Source: Theocolax elegans (lineage: Eukaryota; Arthropoda; Insecta; Hymenoptera; Cerocephalidae). From it: DNA of 64,000 nucleotides. How positions within the stretch are numbered: position 1 is the stretch's first letter; every line of letters starts with the position of its first letter. The translations under genes and the position numbers were made by a program. Where the stretch lies: positions 9,460,001-9,524,000 of the forward strand of contig CM047425.1 in the NCBI GenBank assembly GCA_026168455.1, in the 5' to 3' direction. A model generated the notes under the pieces. That model made no database searches. It worked only from the letters and a program-made list of their open reading frames with translations, and was not told the origin of the DNA. Of the stretch, positions 12,401 to 25,400 are shown in pieces.

Positions 12401-15400
12401 AATCACTCTCTCATAGGTCGCAGTGAAAAGATTTACGTAGAAGTAGAAATAAAAAAACATTCACAAAGAAGTTAGGAAAAAAATTATGACCCCCCGTTCT
12501 ATTTTTCAGTATGCATCACTGAATTTTTTTAAAACCCGCATATTTCAATAATAACATTTCTTTCCCAATAGTCCGCGAGTAATCCTGTAAGTTCAATGCT
12601 GCGAGCCTCGCTGTTCTACACCGACTCGTTTTTATTACTGAGCGGCGTACTCACAGCTTACAACATGGCCAAAGAATTGACGAAACGCAACGAAATTCGA
12701 TGGTTTTGCCGTTTCATAGCACGATTCGTAAGGTACAATGAAAAAAAAATTTTTTTTGCAAATACATTTTTTTTCATTTGTAATATTGGAAATTCTGTTC
12801 TTTTAGGTTAACTCCCTCGCTATTAGCCGTTGTGTTCTGGTATGCCTTTGTTATGGAGCATACCGGATCCGGACCACAATGGAACGCGGTTGTTAAGGCG
12901 AACGCCGATATTTGCAAGGAGAATGCATGGATTAATCTGCTTTATGTGCAAAATTTCTTCCCCTTCGAGGAGATGGTGAGTTTTATCGATTACATTGGGA
13001 TCTTAGGCTTGATATACACTGGGGTTGGTTCAGTTCAATGTGCACTGTGGAGGTGATTGTACCTTTTTTTTATATTTCTGTCCGTACATTTCTATTTTGA
13101 TATCTATTATGTAAGGATTTTTGTTTTACAATATTGAATGCTGGATTTGGTAGTCATATTTATGTGGAATATTGTACGTATCAATGCTTGCTCCTATTAC
13201 TGCGGATTCAATGACAGTCGTGTTTATACTGAAGAAAGTAATATTTTATAAAGCTTAAATTTACTTTGGCACTAAGAGTTTGATAGCTTGTCTTTATTAC
13301 TGTGTATGTATTACTGCGGACACTATAACGGTCATATATATGATTAGCAGCGAGCTGGAAGCATAAAAAGAGCGACTATTAAATATTAAAACAGTGTGAC
13401 GTTTCGGAAAGCTTGAATTTACTCTTACATTATATCATTTTACTTCTATGTAACAAATATGAGGAAAAGCAAATCGAAAGATGTTTTTTATTCAGAACGT
13501 CAAGATAATAGTAAAAATGTCCCTATATGCATATTTCAATTTCAATTAGATTTGCTAATTTTTTGATTCTTAATAACAGCTCTAATCGAATATTATGGTC
13601 CAAACGGCTAGTTTTTGACTAGAAAAAAATTACATGAGTCTTTTCTTTCTATTAAAAAATATAGAAAAATAAACAAAACAATAATTGGTAATCTTTAAAA
13701 AAATTCACACAGGACGAGTTTAAAATACTTGTCAATTTTTTCCATGATCATTACTAATTTACTTTACAATATATTCCGCAGTAAAGGAGTAACGCCAATA
13801 TTAATTAGTAAACTTGCTCCGTAAAAAAATGTGCTCTGCAATTTTAATAAGTCGATGTTAGAAATAACTATTATCTACCTAAAACATCTCTTTAATTTTT
13901 TCAAGAAACCCCTTTCTTATTAATTAAAGTAGTGTAATAGAATTTTAACAATTCTCATTATTCATTAATCATAAATGTTTTTCAGTGTGCAACTCACACA
14001 CATCAATTGGCATTGGATATGCAATTGTCACTTGCAGCACCAGCATTGGTATTTTTCTTGCAAATAAAACCCATCGTTGGTATAATCATCGTGTTTTTCT
14101 TACTGCAAGTATCGGCAACATTACGATATTTAGCAACTTCGAATAATAATTTATCGCTTGTTATATTCCACGGGATGACGTAAGTATTTTTTCTATTTTC
14201 TTTTTTATACCATTTCAACGTCCTGATGTGTAAAAATTAACGCTAGAATGTGTAAAAAAATCAACAATTTTAGAAAAGTGTAAAATGTGAAAATTGCGCC
14301 ACTGAAAATTGTGAAATAAATTTATAAGAGTAAATAATTATTTAAAAAATTAAAACTTATTTTTTCAATTTTCTGAGGGCCAGGGTTTTTAATTTAATTA
14401 CATAAAAACACATTTTTTTTAATTTGCAAAAAACACTTCATAATCATAGAATTCTTTAATCTCCAGGTGATTGGTATTTATGAATACGTACAAGTCGTAC
14501 TTTAAAAACTTTATCCATAAAAAAATTTCTAAATGGACTAATAATAATATATTAACAAATTATCGTAATTTTTGTAAAAAGGATAAATTACTAACTTTTT
14601 TCATACGAATCCGAATTGATTTATAATTCAGATGTTTTAACCAACAATATGACTGTTTCATGTTTTGAGGTTAAAAATATCTTTCTATACGTTTCATAAT
14701 TTTGAGGTTAACATTCCATTTCACACTTTAAAATAAGTTTTTTGTTTTAATTTTTTTCAAAACTTATGTACTGCTATAAGTATACTGTCTCAAAAACGTA
14801 CATTTTTCAAAAGTGTAATACACATTCTAGGGTTAATTTTACAGAATTTAGAGTGTGTAATGTTGATTCAACTCTAATATTACCTTTCAGAATGAAGCAC
14901 CTCTACAAAACAGCTAACATGACCTACACACTACCTCTTCATCGAGCTACACCTTACCTATTTGGGATCAGCCTAGGCGTTATTTTACACTATGTAGGAA
15001 AGAATATGCGAATTAACAAAGTAATTACTCATCTATATATATATTTATATATTCATCCATTACATATACAATTATTCTTCAAAGATAAAAAAAGAAAAAT
15101 ATTTATACATGATTATGAATTAATTTTTAGTTTCTGGTCATAATAGGATGGTTGATAGCAATAGCTTTTGGATCGTGGTCCTTATTTTCACCTTGGCGGC
15201 TTGCTAGAAGAGATTACACGTACGATGTTGACGATGCAACTCATTACGCTGTTATAAGTCCGGTTTTGACAGCTCTTGCTTTGTCTTGGACGATTTTCGC
15301 ATGTTTTACCAATAATGGAGGTATGAATGAACTTTTAGAATTGTGGATCATCTGAAAGTAGAAACGGTTTTGGTATAGTCAAGAAAAGAAATTTTTAGAA

Positions 15401-17923
15401 AATTTTGCTTGTCGCGAAACTTTTTTTTTCATTGTTTTCGAATGAAATAAACTGTTCGATGAAGTTGGTCAATTTACTTTTTATATTTTATAAATTTTAT
15501 AGTTGAATTCCTACTTTCACGTAAATAAAATAAATTAGTGAATAATCCAACTTGATATAAATTTTCAACTATCATTTAAAAGTGTCCACATTTGTGTCTT
15601 GCTCTTTGTGGCTCTCCCGTCCTCTACGCTTTTCCTATCATCGTGACCATTTTAAATAGATCGATTTCTACCTGGTTGTAAGGTTTTTAATATTATCCTT
15701 TTACTTTGTATTACAGGATTCATTACCAAGTTGCTATCAAATTATTGGATGATAGTATTTAGTAAATTGTCATACGCAATCTACCTCACACAGTTTGTTG
15801 TATTTTTCTACAACGTCGGTACGACGCGTTATTCAACGGAATTTCAACCTTATAGAATTGTAAGTCGGTAAAATTTTATTGTAATAAGTGATAGACAATT
15901 GGATGTAATAAATTCCGGACCTTTTTTACAGATTGATCCATACGAAGTGATAACCGTGGTATCAGCATCAATTGTACTGACGTTGTTATTCGACATTCCT
16001 ATGCAAGAGGTAAAGAGCATCATAATGGAGTGCAGTGATTCCACACCTATCGAAGAAACTGAAGACGTTTCTACACCCGAAGAGAGTCACAAGGATGTAA
16101 ATAAAATCAATCAAGAGATCACACCAGAAGATGAGGAAGACTTTAGCCCAGGTGGTTGGAATTGGAATCATGGTACTTTCACAAAGGCAACGAGATCAGA
16201 ACCAAGGGAGTACGATGAAAATGGTTTGGATGAATCGCATCGTAGCTCCAGACTAAAACGAAATGATGCTAGACGTCAAACGATGATTAGGTCTGAGTAT
16301 TACGACGACTGGGATGATCGAAGTAGTAGGAGAACTTCTAGATCCGAGGAGCATTCCATAGACGACGGAAGGAGAAATCGTAGCGATTACAGATTGAGTA
16401 ATTATGGATTGGATGATGATCAACCTGAAAATTATTTGCATCCAAGGGATCGGTATTTCTCTAATGGTTACTCGCGATCACCTATGCGGGATGTCGATAC
16501 ACTTGTGCATCGCAGGTCTGCTTCGAGAGAGAGGCCATTATCTAAAGAATCTGAAATTCCTGCGAGGTAACAAAATAATAGAATGGTCATTTTTTTATCA
16601 AATTTTATAACCGATTAAAATACTTATTTTACATTGTAGAGACTATAGTAACAAACCAAAGATAACCATAAGCAAAGAAGAGGATTACCAACCGTCGCGA
16701 TCACCTCGAGCGTCCATGTCAAGATTCACTGAGCAACAACGATCATTATCATCGGAAAGTGACATGGATTATCTTGGTAGTCGTAGGAGTAGTGGAAATT
16801 TCAATCGCAGTTCTTCAGCTGAACCAAGAATCAGCGATCAAAGCGATTGGGAAGAAGAATTGCGTATTCGGAGAAACCGGTATCTTCAAGGTCGTGTTAG
16901 TTCTCAGGAACGCGATCGTCCACTTCCAGTTGCCGAAGAGGAGGTAGACGAATGGAATTCGTTAAAACGGCGATCATCTGCTGAGGGTAAAATAGCTCTT
17001 TTGAAAGAACCTTTCAGACCAGGCAATATGGAACTTTGGACAGTGTCCAAACTTCAACTTGGTTCATCACAAGAACCTGATGACGAAGACATGGATGATA
17101 TGTATTTGCATCACAGGCGTGAATACAGGGAACAAGGACCACCGTTAAGAGAAGAATTCGAGGAAGAAGCTGATATGAATGGAAGGCGAAGGAGAAGTTT
17201 TGCTAGTGAAAGTTTACCCACGTCATTTGAAGAAGAAGACGACGGAAGTTATGAGTTTGGATTAAACAAAGATAGAAAAATGATAACGGTTCAGGATCTT
17301 AGTAAATTATCAATGGAAGATGAGCAGCCTGCTGGGGATAACAATTGGAATAAATTGGACGTTAAATCAAACGCAGCTGGATTATTCAAAAGAGAATCAA
17401 TAGTTAAGGTAAGTTTTGATCAAAATTCTTTAAAACAATTTGTGACAACAATATTATTCTGCTTCAGAGTCAAGCAAGTGAAGAGGATCCAGAATATTTA
17501 CTTCCAGAACGACCAAAGCTAGTTGAACAGGAACAAGAGCATCCGTTAAAAAAAGCTTGGCAGATGCAAAAATCAAGGTCTGAAGAAGAAGGGCCTTCTG
17601 GTTTTGCGGTGAAAGAGGCAAAAGTATCGACTGTAAGTGCACTGGAAAAGCAAAAAGAAGAATCCGAAGAAAAGAATGATGATGAAGTAGATCACGAAGG
17701 TCCACAATCAGAAGCAACACCTGAAGCAGAGGTAACATGTGACGTAACAATTGTTTGGCAGAGTCGAAGCAACGAGGTAGAGGATAAAAGTAGCAGTAAA
17801 TCCGAGGAATCGTCAAGATCTTCGAAATTAGACCTGCAAAGTGAAGAGGACCAATACGATACTCATAGGAGCAGGACGAAATCTGATGAAGAAAATTGGA
17901 CATGGTCAGAAAGGGATACTTGA
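6490..17923 (+). CDS. NRF-6-like acyltransferase with long charged helix and long acidic C-tail (gene 2)
   Basis: A multi-pass Acyl_transf_3/NRF protein. Exons: 6490-7978, 8054-8224, 8648-8883, 10423-10634, 10704-10780, 10852-11051, 12572-12732, 12807-12975, 13986-14179, 14891-15020, 15131-15320, 15717-15859, 15932-16566, 16640-17408 and 17468-17923 (TGA). The total is 5232 nt, 1743 codons plus stop, with every phase consistent. The start is the first ATG that precedes a hydrophobic signal/anchor (residues about 8-29). Asp/Glu-rich sequence follows, then an E/R/K helix (about 158-430), a D-run (about 436-450), the NRF domain (about 510-700, with KLWALQMLDSSAKIPSGLL and WAVCLPAACS), and the acyltransferase membrane region (about 703-1150). 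The family R-x10-H motif is R766 to H777 in GIRSLSTIALYVAH. Other family motifs are TDSFLLLSG, RLTPSLLAV and LALDMQL. The C-terminal roughly 590 residues are Ser/Arg/Glu/Asp-rich and probably cytosolic. Substrate unknown. The family call is firm; the first-exon start is less certain. Confidence 0.92.
6961..7780 (+). other. E/R/K-rich helix-coding segment of gene 2 (single-alpha-helix or coiled coil)
   Basis: About 270 codons use almost only Glu, Lys and Arg (with some Ala and Leu), in repeating blocks such as EEEERRRKEAEEKRKREEEE. Alternating acidic and basic blocks about four residues apart are the known signature of stable single alpha-helices; weak Leu spacing makes a coiled coil an alternative. 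The DNA is purine-biased (GAAGA/GAGGAA), which creates long false Ser/Phe/Leu-rich ORFs on the other strand. It is followed by a GAC-repeat Asp run at 7795-7832. Confidence 0.85.
9760..10090. repeat. Minisatellite of 30-nt GATGAATGATGATGAAA units in gene 2 intron
   Basis: Units of about 30 nt, such as AAATTTTGATGAATGATGAT followed by GAAAGAATCC, repeat about ten times with drift. There is a higher-order period near 90 nt (the variant AAATTTCAAT unit recurs about every third copy). Intronic, between exons 3 and 4 of gene 2. Confidence 0.65.
11052..12571 (+). other. Large gene 2 intron, no feature seen
   Basis: A/T-rich intron between the exon carrying the R-x10-H motif and the TDSFLLLSG exon. 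I see no coding exon, RNA gene or clear terminal repeats in it. Confidence 0.6.
12976..13985 (+). other. Gene 2 intron with dispersed-repeat fragments
   Basis: It contains two related segments, around 13190-13230 and 13305-13340 (TTACTGCGGA ... ATGACAGTCGT versus TTACTGCGGA ... ATAACGGTCAT), suggesting a local duplication. A segment near 13346-13376 (GATTAGCAGCGAGCTGGAAG) resembles, partly, sequence at 60131-60165. No exon seen. Confidence 0.4.
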
Positions 17924-18635
17924 CCAAGATAATATGACAAGGAGAGAGAGACTTTGCAACGCATAGATTTAACTTTAAGTGAATATGTAATATTCGAACA
18001 TTGATCGAAATGATGTTTAGACCAGCAACGTTTATGTGAAAATTGTCAAGATTTTTAGTCATTATTTATTTAGTTCGTGGACTAGAACTCATCGAAAGTG
18101 TTCTTATTTTTTTTAGCAAATAATATTTTCTAAATGTTAATCATAGCGTGAATTATCTACGATCGATTCAGAATCATTTGTAACGCGCAATGTTTGTTTA
18201 TTTTTTCAAGTTTTTATCTGACGAAATATATTTTTGAAATATTAAGATTTTTAATTTTATGCTGCGCATTTGAAATAATTCTGAATCAGTCTCGGTAATA
18301 GTTACAAAAAATATGCACTATTAGGTTTTGAATGTTTGTCAGTTGGGTATGTCAATCGAGTTATGCTACATTTTCTTTTCTAAAGGCTGAGAGAAATGAA
18401 ACTAAAATTAATGTTTTCAAAATATATAATAATAATTTATGGAGTACTTGAATTCGCTTCCTTATTCGTTTGATACTGTGGACAATGATTTTTTGAAATA
18501 AAGGCTGTACGGAATTTGAAATAACTCTGGTTCTTGCCATTTCAGTCACAAATTTCTTTTTTTTCTCATATTTGTCAAAATTAAAAAAAACAGGTTTTTA
18601 GGAATATAATTCGGTAATAGTTAACGTATATGCTT
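17924..18635. other. 3' flank of gene 2, convergent intergenic region
   Basis: Probable 3'-UTR and intergenic DNA between the two convergent genes. An AATAAA at 18497-18502 is a possible poly(A) signal for gene 2. No other feature seen. Confidence 0.4.
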
Positions 18636-19004
18636 TAAGGGGAGTCCGTACCGATAGCTTCACATATCCGCAACCAGAAAATTTGCGAGCAGAAGTGGCG
18701 CTGCCGTTAGGTAGGCTGAGTTCGTATTCGACAATAACTATGGGCAATTAAAAAAATAGAGTTTTTATCACACGAAATCGAAGTCACTTCGTACTTATCA
18801 CTTTTCGAGCAGTTAAGCAATATGTAATTAATCATTACATCAATAGCTATGCGCTCAAGTTTGATTTTGTGTGATAGAAACTCTATTTTCTTTAATAGCC
18901 CATAATTATTGTCCAATATGAACTCAGCCTATCTGACGGCAGCGCCACTTCTGCTCGCAAATTTTCGGGTGATATGTTAAACTATATTCTACCAACTTCC
19001 CTTA
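18636..19004. mobile_element. MITE-like inverted-repeat element, about 370 bp
   Basis: Long terminal inverted repeats (about 18636-18785 and 18855-19004) begin TAAGGG and are closely similar over the inner 100 nt. For example, GAAAATTTGCGAGCAGAAGT at 18677 is mirrored at 18947-18966. There is no ORF, so it is non-autonomous. It sits between the 3' ends of genes 2 and 3. I do not see a clear target-site duplication. Confidence 0.75.
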
Positions 19005-19468
19005 GAATTTTTTGATGTTTGTGACTACCTTAATGATAGCTTTCTTTTCGTTTATAGGTTATTGTTATAGATTAAATACAGAACTTACAAGTTATTTCAA
19101 TTTTTGTTAGACCCTGTTTCTTCTATATTCTTATTGTCTGTATCCTGTAATTCGGACAAATGTGCATTTCGTACAAGTCAAACGTGACCTCTTATACGAA
19201 TATATCTACAAAAAATGAATACACAAATATCTTATAATAACTTATACGTTTAATCGAATAAAAATTAAAAATTAAAACTATATATATATATGCGTATATA
19301 TATAAATTACATACAACACTGTACAACGAAGTTTTGGCCGGTACGCGCGAGATACAATATCGCGACTTATCATTTATACAATAATCGTAAAAATATAAAA
19401 TATATCACTCGCCACATTTACAAATATCAACAAAGTAGAAGAACGAAGAAAAAGAGAAAAAAGTAAAG

Positions 19469-22400
19469 TCAAGCCTCCGTGGTCGTTGTCTCCTCGCTGT
19501 CTGTTTTTCTCGTCAGCGTCGTCGACGATTTCCTCTCTGAAAGATGTTACATTTTTTTTTATTCAGTTATTATCCACGAATGTGCGTATGTATCATTGTA
19601 CCACTTACCACGGTGTAAGAATATCCTCTCGAGTCCGAGAATCGGCGACTCGAACATTATCGACAGCAATACCGCGCCGCTGAATGTCAACATTAGATGC
19701 GACAATACTTTGCCGAACTGCAGATGATTAAAAATTTTTTATTTGTTGTTGTTAAGGTTGCTAAATGATTATTATTATTATACGTATATATAAAGAATAT
19801 AATATATATATTTATGTTATAAAAGGAATGATTTGTTTTTTATTTTATATATATGTATGAAGCTTACCAGACTGAAATTGTCGAGATGCTGAGGTACTCG
19901 GATCGTCGCGGTGCTGTGCAATTCGACGAGGCCGTTAACAAGGTAAGCGGAATAAGTTAATCGACTTAATGGCGTGAACGGTCGCCATTTTAATATGTTC
20001 CTTAACGGACCTGTAAGAAAGTAATGATTTTGGAACATTGAGATGGTGGTTTTCAGCAATATTTTTTTTTGAGGTTATGTCGGACATTAAGAGCGGAATT
20101 CCGTAACATAATCAATTTCTGATCAGCCAATTCTTGATCACGCCTGTGCGCATATAAAACTTAACATTATTTTTCATAATATATCGTAATATGTGCAATA
20201 ATCCATTACTATATTTTGTTGTACAAGAAATTAAGTATGGAAAAATTAGTTTCCTTCTGATTTATATTGAAAAATGGTCAACAATTTGGTGCTGATCAGG
20301 AATTAGTCATGGTACGCTATTAGTTTTTCTTGTAAAGTTTATTAAATCAAGATTTTTGAAATCATTAAAATCGTTATGATTTTATGAAATTATACGCAAA
20401 TATTTAAAATTGTATTATTCTTTTTTTAAAAATTGTTTTAAGATCGCAGTGAAATCGTGGAATATTTGTTTGATAATATCATCTGAAATCGTTGAAATAA
20501 CTTTTTTCTTTAAATTAATGTAAACTGTAAAAATATGCGGGGTTTCAAATTATTAATAATAAATTCACAAATTTATTGTGAAATACATCGAAGTTGATAA
20601 TAAATTTGAAGATATATAAAATCAGTGAAGATTAGATAGATAATTATACATCGACTTCAAAATGCTATGAAGTTTGAAATTAAAATTGAAAAAAATTGAA
20701 ATTAAATTTAAAATATTGTTTTTATTTAGAAATAAGAAAAAACATGTATCAATTTTCGGACATAAAATATATACTTATAAACCACATTGCCCAAGTTAAA
20801 TTTAAAAATCCAAATATATTTTAAAATTCTATACTTCATTTTCACAATTTTTTTCGTACAATTATATCTTATTAAATGGAGAATATACACTCTAACTTCA
20901 AAAATTATAAAAATGTATAGAAAAAAGTAAAAATATCGAATATTATTTTTAAACGTAAAAATCATTATTTCTTATATTATTTGCCTTAATTTTCACATTT
21001 CAGAAATTAGAAATCAAGTAATTTTTGAATGGAAAAAATCTTTATAAATAAATAAATACAAAAATGAACCAACCTGAATTATCGGTAATACAAGCTAGAA
21101 GAACCCATCCAGTACCGACGCTCCATAAAGCTCGATGGAGAGACGAGTAAAAAGCAGCCTCAACCGTGGTGAAATTCTTCCTTGGACCATAAAAGACGCT
21201 AATCGAGCACATCGACGCTATTAGCGCGAAGGCGCTTAGTAACCAACCAATCATCACTGTATTCTAAAAAAAATAAAGTTTTTATTACAATTAACAAATT
21301 CTCATGTACAAAAAATAATTAATCATAAAATATAACAAGTTCACGTACAAAAATAATTAATTCGAAAACTTTTTTTTAATATATCGAGAAAAAGTAAGGT
21401 TAGGTTATCGAAATTGGTAATTAAGCGAAAAGGTTGTAAATTTATAAACGAGATAAAAATTTTGATATGTTACTCAAATTTAGTTGCAGAATTTAAAAAA
21501 AATTATCAGCGTACTCGTTGTTTGAGAAAAAGAGATTAGGTTATGATAAATCTATAAATAAGAAAAAGTTATTTTTAATTACAATTTATTTACTTACAAA
21601 ATATTAGTAAAATGAAAAGAAAAAATTATTAACGTATCTCGTTATGAAAAATAGAGGATATAGGTGATCCGAAACTTGTAAAAAATATAAAAGTTAGATT
21701 ATCGTAAACCTAAAGATTATAAAAAAAATTATGATACATTTATATACAAAAAATAAATATAAAAAATGTTTTTTTAAAATGAACAACATATTCTATTATT
21801 TGAGAAAAAAGAGGTTAAGTTAGGATAAACCAGTAAACAATATAAAAGTTATGTTATCCTAAAGTTATAAACAGTAATAAAAAGTTATGTTACATTAAAC
21901 AAATTGAATTTCAAAAATTAAAAGTACACAAAAAAATTATCAACACTTTTCGTTATTTAAAAAAAAGAAAAGAGGTAAAGTTACACCTTAAATATGTAAA
22001 TAATAAAAAAATTATATTCTCGTAAACCTGTAAAAAATTTGTTAAATTTAAATTAAGAAAATATAAATATTCATATAAAAAACTTATCAACACATATCGT
22101 TGTTGTTCGCGAGAAGAATAGAAAGAAAGTGAGAGAGGGAGAGAAGAGAGAGGTTAGGTTATCGTAAACGATATTTATCGGAGCGTTGTGTATATGAAGA
22201 TGGAATTTTTACCTTGGGAATCTTAGTGTCTGAATTTTGTATGCGGTAGACGATGTAGCCGTATAATAAACCGAAGCAGTAAGCACCAGCTCTCATATGC
22301 GTCTTGATGTAGCTGCTTTTGAAATATTCGTTCGCTGAAATATCCTTAACTTCCCTGAAGAAAAAAAAGAAATCGGCGCGTAAAATATAATACCCAATTT

Positions 22401-25400
22401 CGATTTTTTGTAACAATTAAAGTTTTAAAAAAAAAGTTTTAACGATAAATTTTACTTACGGTGTATAAATTAATAGAGTAGGATCTAAATTCTGGACGAA
22501 GGTTATGACGAACGGTAATATCGTTGTGACGATCGTAGCGCCACCGAGAATAAAATGTCCAGCTTTACGCCACTTCCAAAGTGGATAAACGATCGCTGGC
22601 GCTAATATGAATAATTGGGTGTCAACTGATAAATACCAAGATTGGAACATACACTAGAATTTAGGAAAGAAATACGTTTTTAATATGGATGAAAAATTAT
22701 TCATATTTTAGGTTAGGAAATGAACATACGTAACGCTGGTATAAATTAGATTTAATTTTGTGTGAATATGACAGAAGACTACAGAAAATTAAATTAATCT
22801 GTGCAACTTTTTATATACAGATCAGGAAAAAATAATTGTTTCTGAGGTTGTTTTAATATTGAATTTGTAGGTTTTAATGTGACTAACATTGATTTTAGGT
22901 TATGTTATACTATAACACATAATATTTTACCACGTTAATGTATATATTTTAACCAATACGAAACAGTTGCCTAAATATTGAATTTGTAGTTATAATATAG
23001 TTAAAATTACTTTTAGGTTAAATATCGTACCATTATACATATCTATTTTACATTAAAAACATTTTATGAAAATTATTAAAACAAAAATTGCCACGCTGTC
23101 TCTTAAAATTTATATCAATATTCTCTATTAAGGTAATGGGACAGTAAAATATGTAAGGATGTATTTTCAAAAAAAAATTGAAGAATTGTCACTACAAAAA
23201 ATTTTTAAAAAACTAACTTGTAACTAAAATTTGAAACTAAAAATTTGAATAAAATTGATAGTTAAATAATGTAAATATACACTATGCAGTTATTCGAAAA
23301 TCAAAATTACATAACCATAAAATTAATAAAAAGCAAATTGTTGATGATTCCGCTAGAAATTTTCGTGATTTTTTAACCCTAGTAGAAATGTAAACGATTT
23401 TTAAGGTAGAAAATAGCCTAATTTAACAGTCTAGAATAATTTCTACTAGGATAATGTTTGAGGTTAAGAATAACTATTTATATACTGGGTTATATATCTA
23501 CTGATTTTTAAAACATTTCCAATTGATAATTAAAAAAATTTTTCAAATATTTCTAGGTAACATGTACATAAATTAATTATTAAAAATTTGGGTTTTTAAT
23601 TCCTTTCGACAAATGAGTTTACTTAAACTCCACAATGCTACATTTATGCTACTTTTATAGGTTAGAACTATATTTAATTTAATAAATATAATCACATTGA
23701 TAAATGAATCATTCGCTGTTGTGTATTTGTAATAAAATTATAATGTACTGTCTTCCTGAATTAACTATAATCCAATTTTAAATCTTCGTATTCATCCAAT
23801 TATAAATAAGACCATTTGTTAAAGTTTTGAGATTAGAAATAGTATGTTTTGTTTATAGGTCATAATTATTCATTTTCTAGCCATTTTTTTTAAATTGGCT
23901 ATATTCTACTTTAAAAATAGTTTAGATACTTGGTAAAATTAAAAAAAAACATAAATAATAACTTATTCAATTATACTCTCGATAAAATCTTATCGATCTA
24001 AGATTAAAAAAATAATTTTTCTAAAACATCCTTAATTAAGATATAAATTCTACGGAATACATCCGCGAATTTCCTCAAAAACGTCAAGGTAATTTTTCTA
24101 TCCTCCACCTGTACATATGACTAATGTGTAATTTTTATTTTTTGAACTTACGAGCTGGTCGGTGTTGACGTAATTGTTAACGTATAATATATTCGTCCAC
24201 CAGGAGGCACGGCACCTTTCATTTTCCAGTTTCATTCGCGACCATAGCGGCCCGTCGTCGATTCTTGGTAACCAAGTCACGTAAAGTCCCACCATCACCA
24301 TATACGCCGGCGTCAGTCTGCGAAATTGTTGATGTGCGCTCTTTTTTAAATTTGGTGAGATTGACGCGCATACGTATGTATAGGTGAAAAAAACGTTATA
24401 CGGAAGTCCCGATTTATATATACATTTGGATTTACTATCAATTTGAGGTTATATAATAACATTTTTTTTAAAGTATATTTTGCAATTACACAATTAGGAA
24501 TTTTTCATGTTTGTTGTAGAAAGACTTTTTGGACGAAAAAGTATATAGTTTTTTATTTAATTAGTTTACAGTTATATATAGCTCGGAATTTTTCTCTAAT
24601 CGCAGGATACGTTCCCTTGTATGAATCTGACCATAAATGTAACGTTTTTTAAGCGAAAATATGGCCAAGTGTCATAAGATACCCAATTAATGGTAAAATT
24701 AGTTTTATTAACCTTTAAATGGTAAATTTCTGCTATGGAATTGTAGAAGGACTTTTCGAACCAAATTTTTTTTTCAAACGAAAATTATAAACTTTATGCT
24801 TTACACTAATTGAAGGTTCTAAAAAATACTTTTCTTTCCAACATATCTACCAATTATAAAAACAAAATTTTTCAATTTAATAACGACGCACCGCCAAAAG
24901 ATCGTTAAAAATTAAAGACTTTCCGAACGAATAACCTATATAATTTATTTTCTCTTCTTGTAATACGAAAAAATCGTCGCGATACATAACTCACATATTC
25001 ATTTATTTCCGACAGGTTAATAAGAAAGGCATTTTGTTGTACTCGGTAAGTATAAATGCGTATACAACAAACTCCATTTCGAAAACCCAAGCCAATCCTT
25101 TATACGAAGGGATGTATATAGTAAAATAAAAAAAAAAAAACAACGCGCTATGATGGATGAATTCGCGGAAAACTAGTTTTCCTATATATATACATTAGAC
25201 ACGTACCTGAGGTAACGATAGATATACAACAAGCCAAAGTTCACGGATTTCCTTTTGTCGAGCTCCTGCAGGAGAATCCGAGAAAAGAGGAAACCGCTCA
25301 GCAGGAGGAAAGTATCGACGAGAAGTGGATTGTTCAGGAATATCGAATTTTCCACTTTTCCAATTGCCTGTCATCCAGATAATAATTTTTATCTTATTAA

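Noticed and set aside
21380..21420. TTAGG-type telomere repeats (GGTTAGGTTA words in the gene 3 intron)
   Set aside because: Only isolated GTTAGGTTA words occur, separated by other sequence. There is no uninterrupted TTAGG array.
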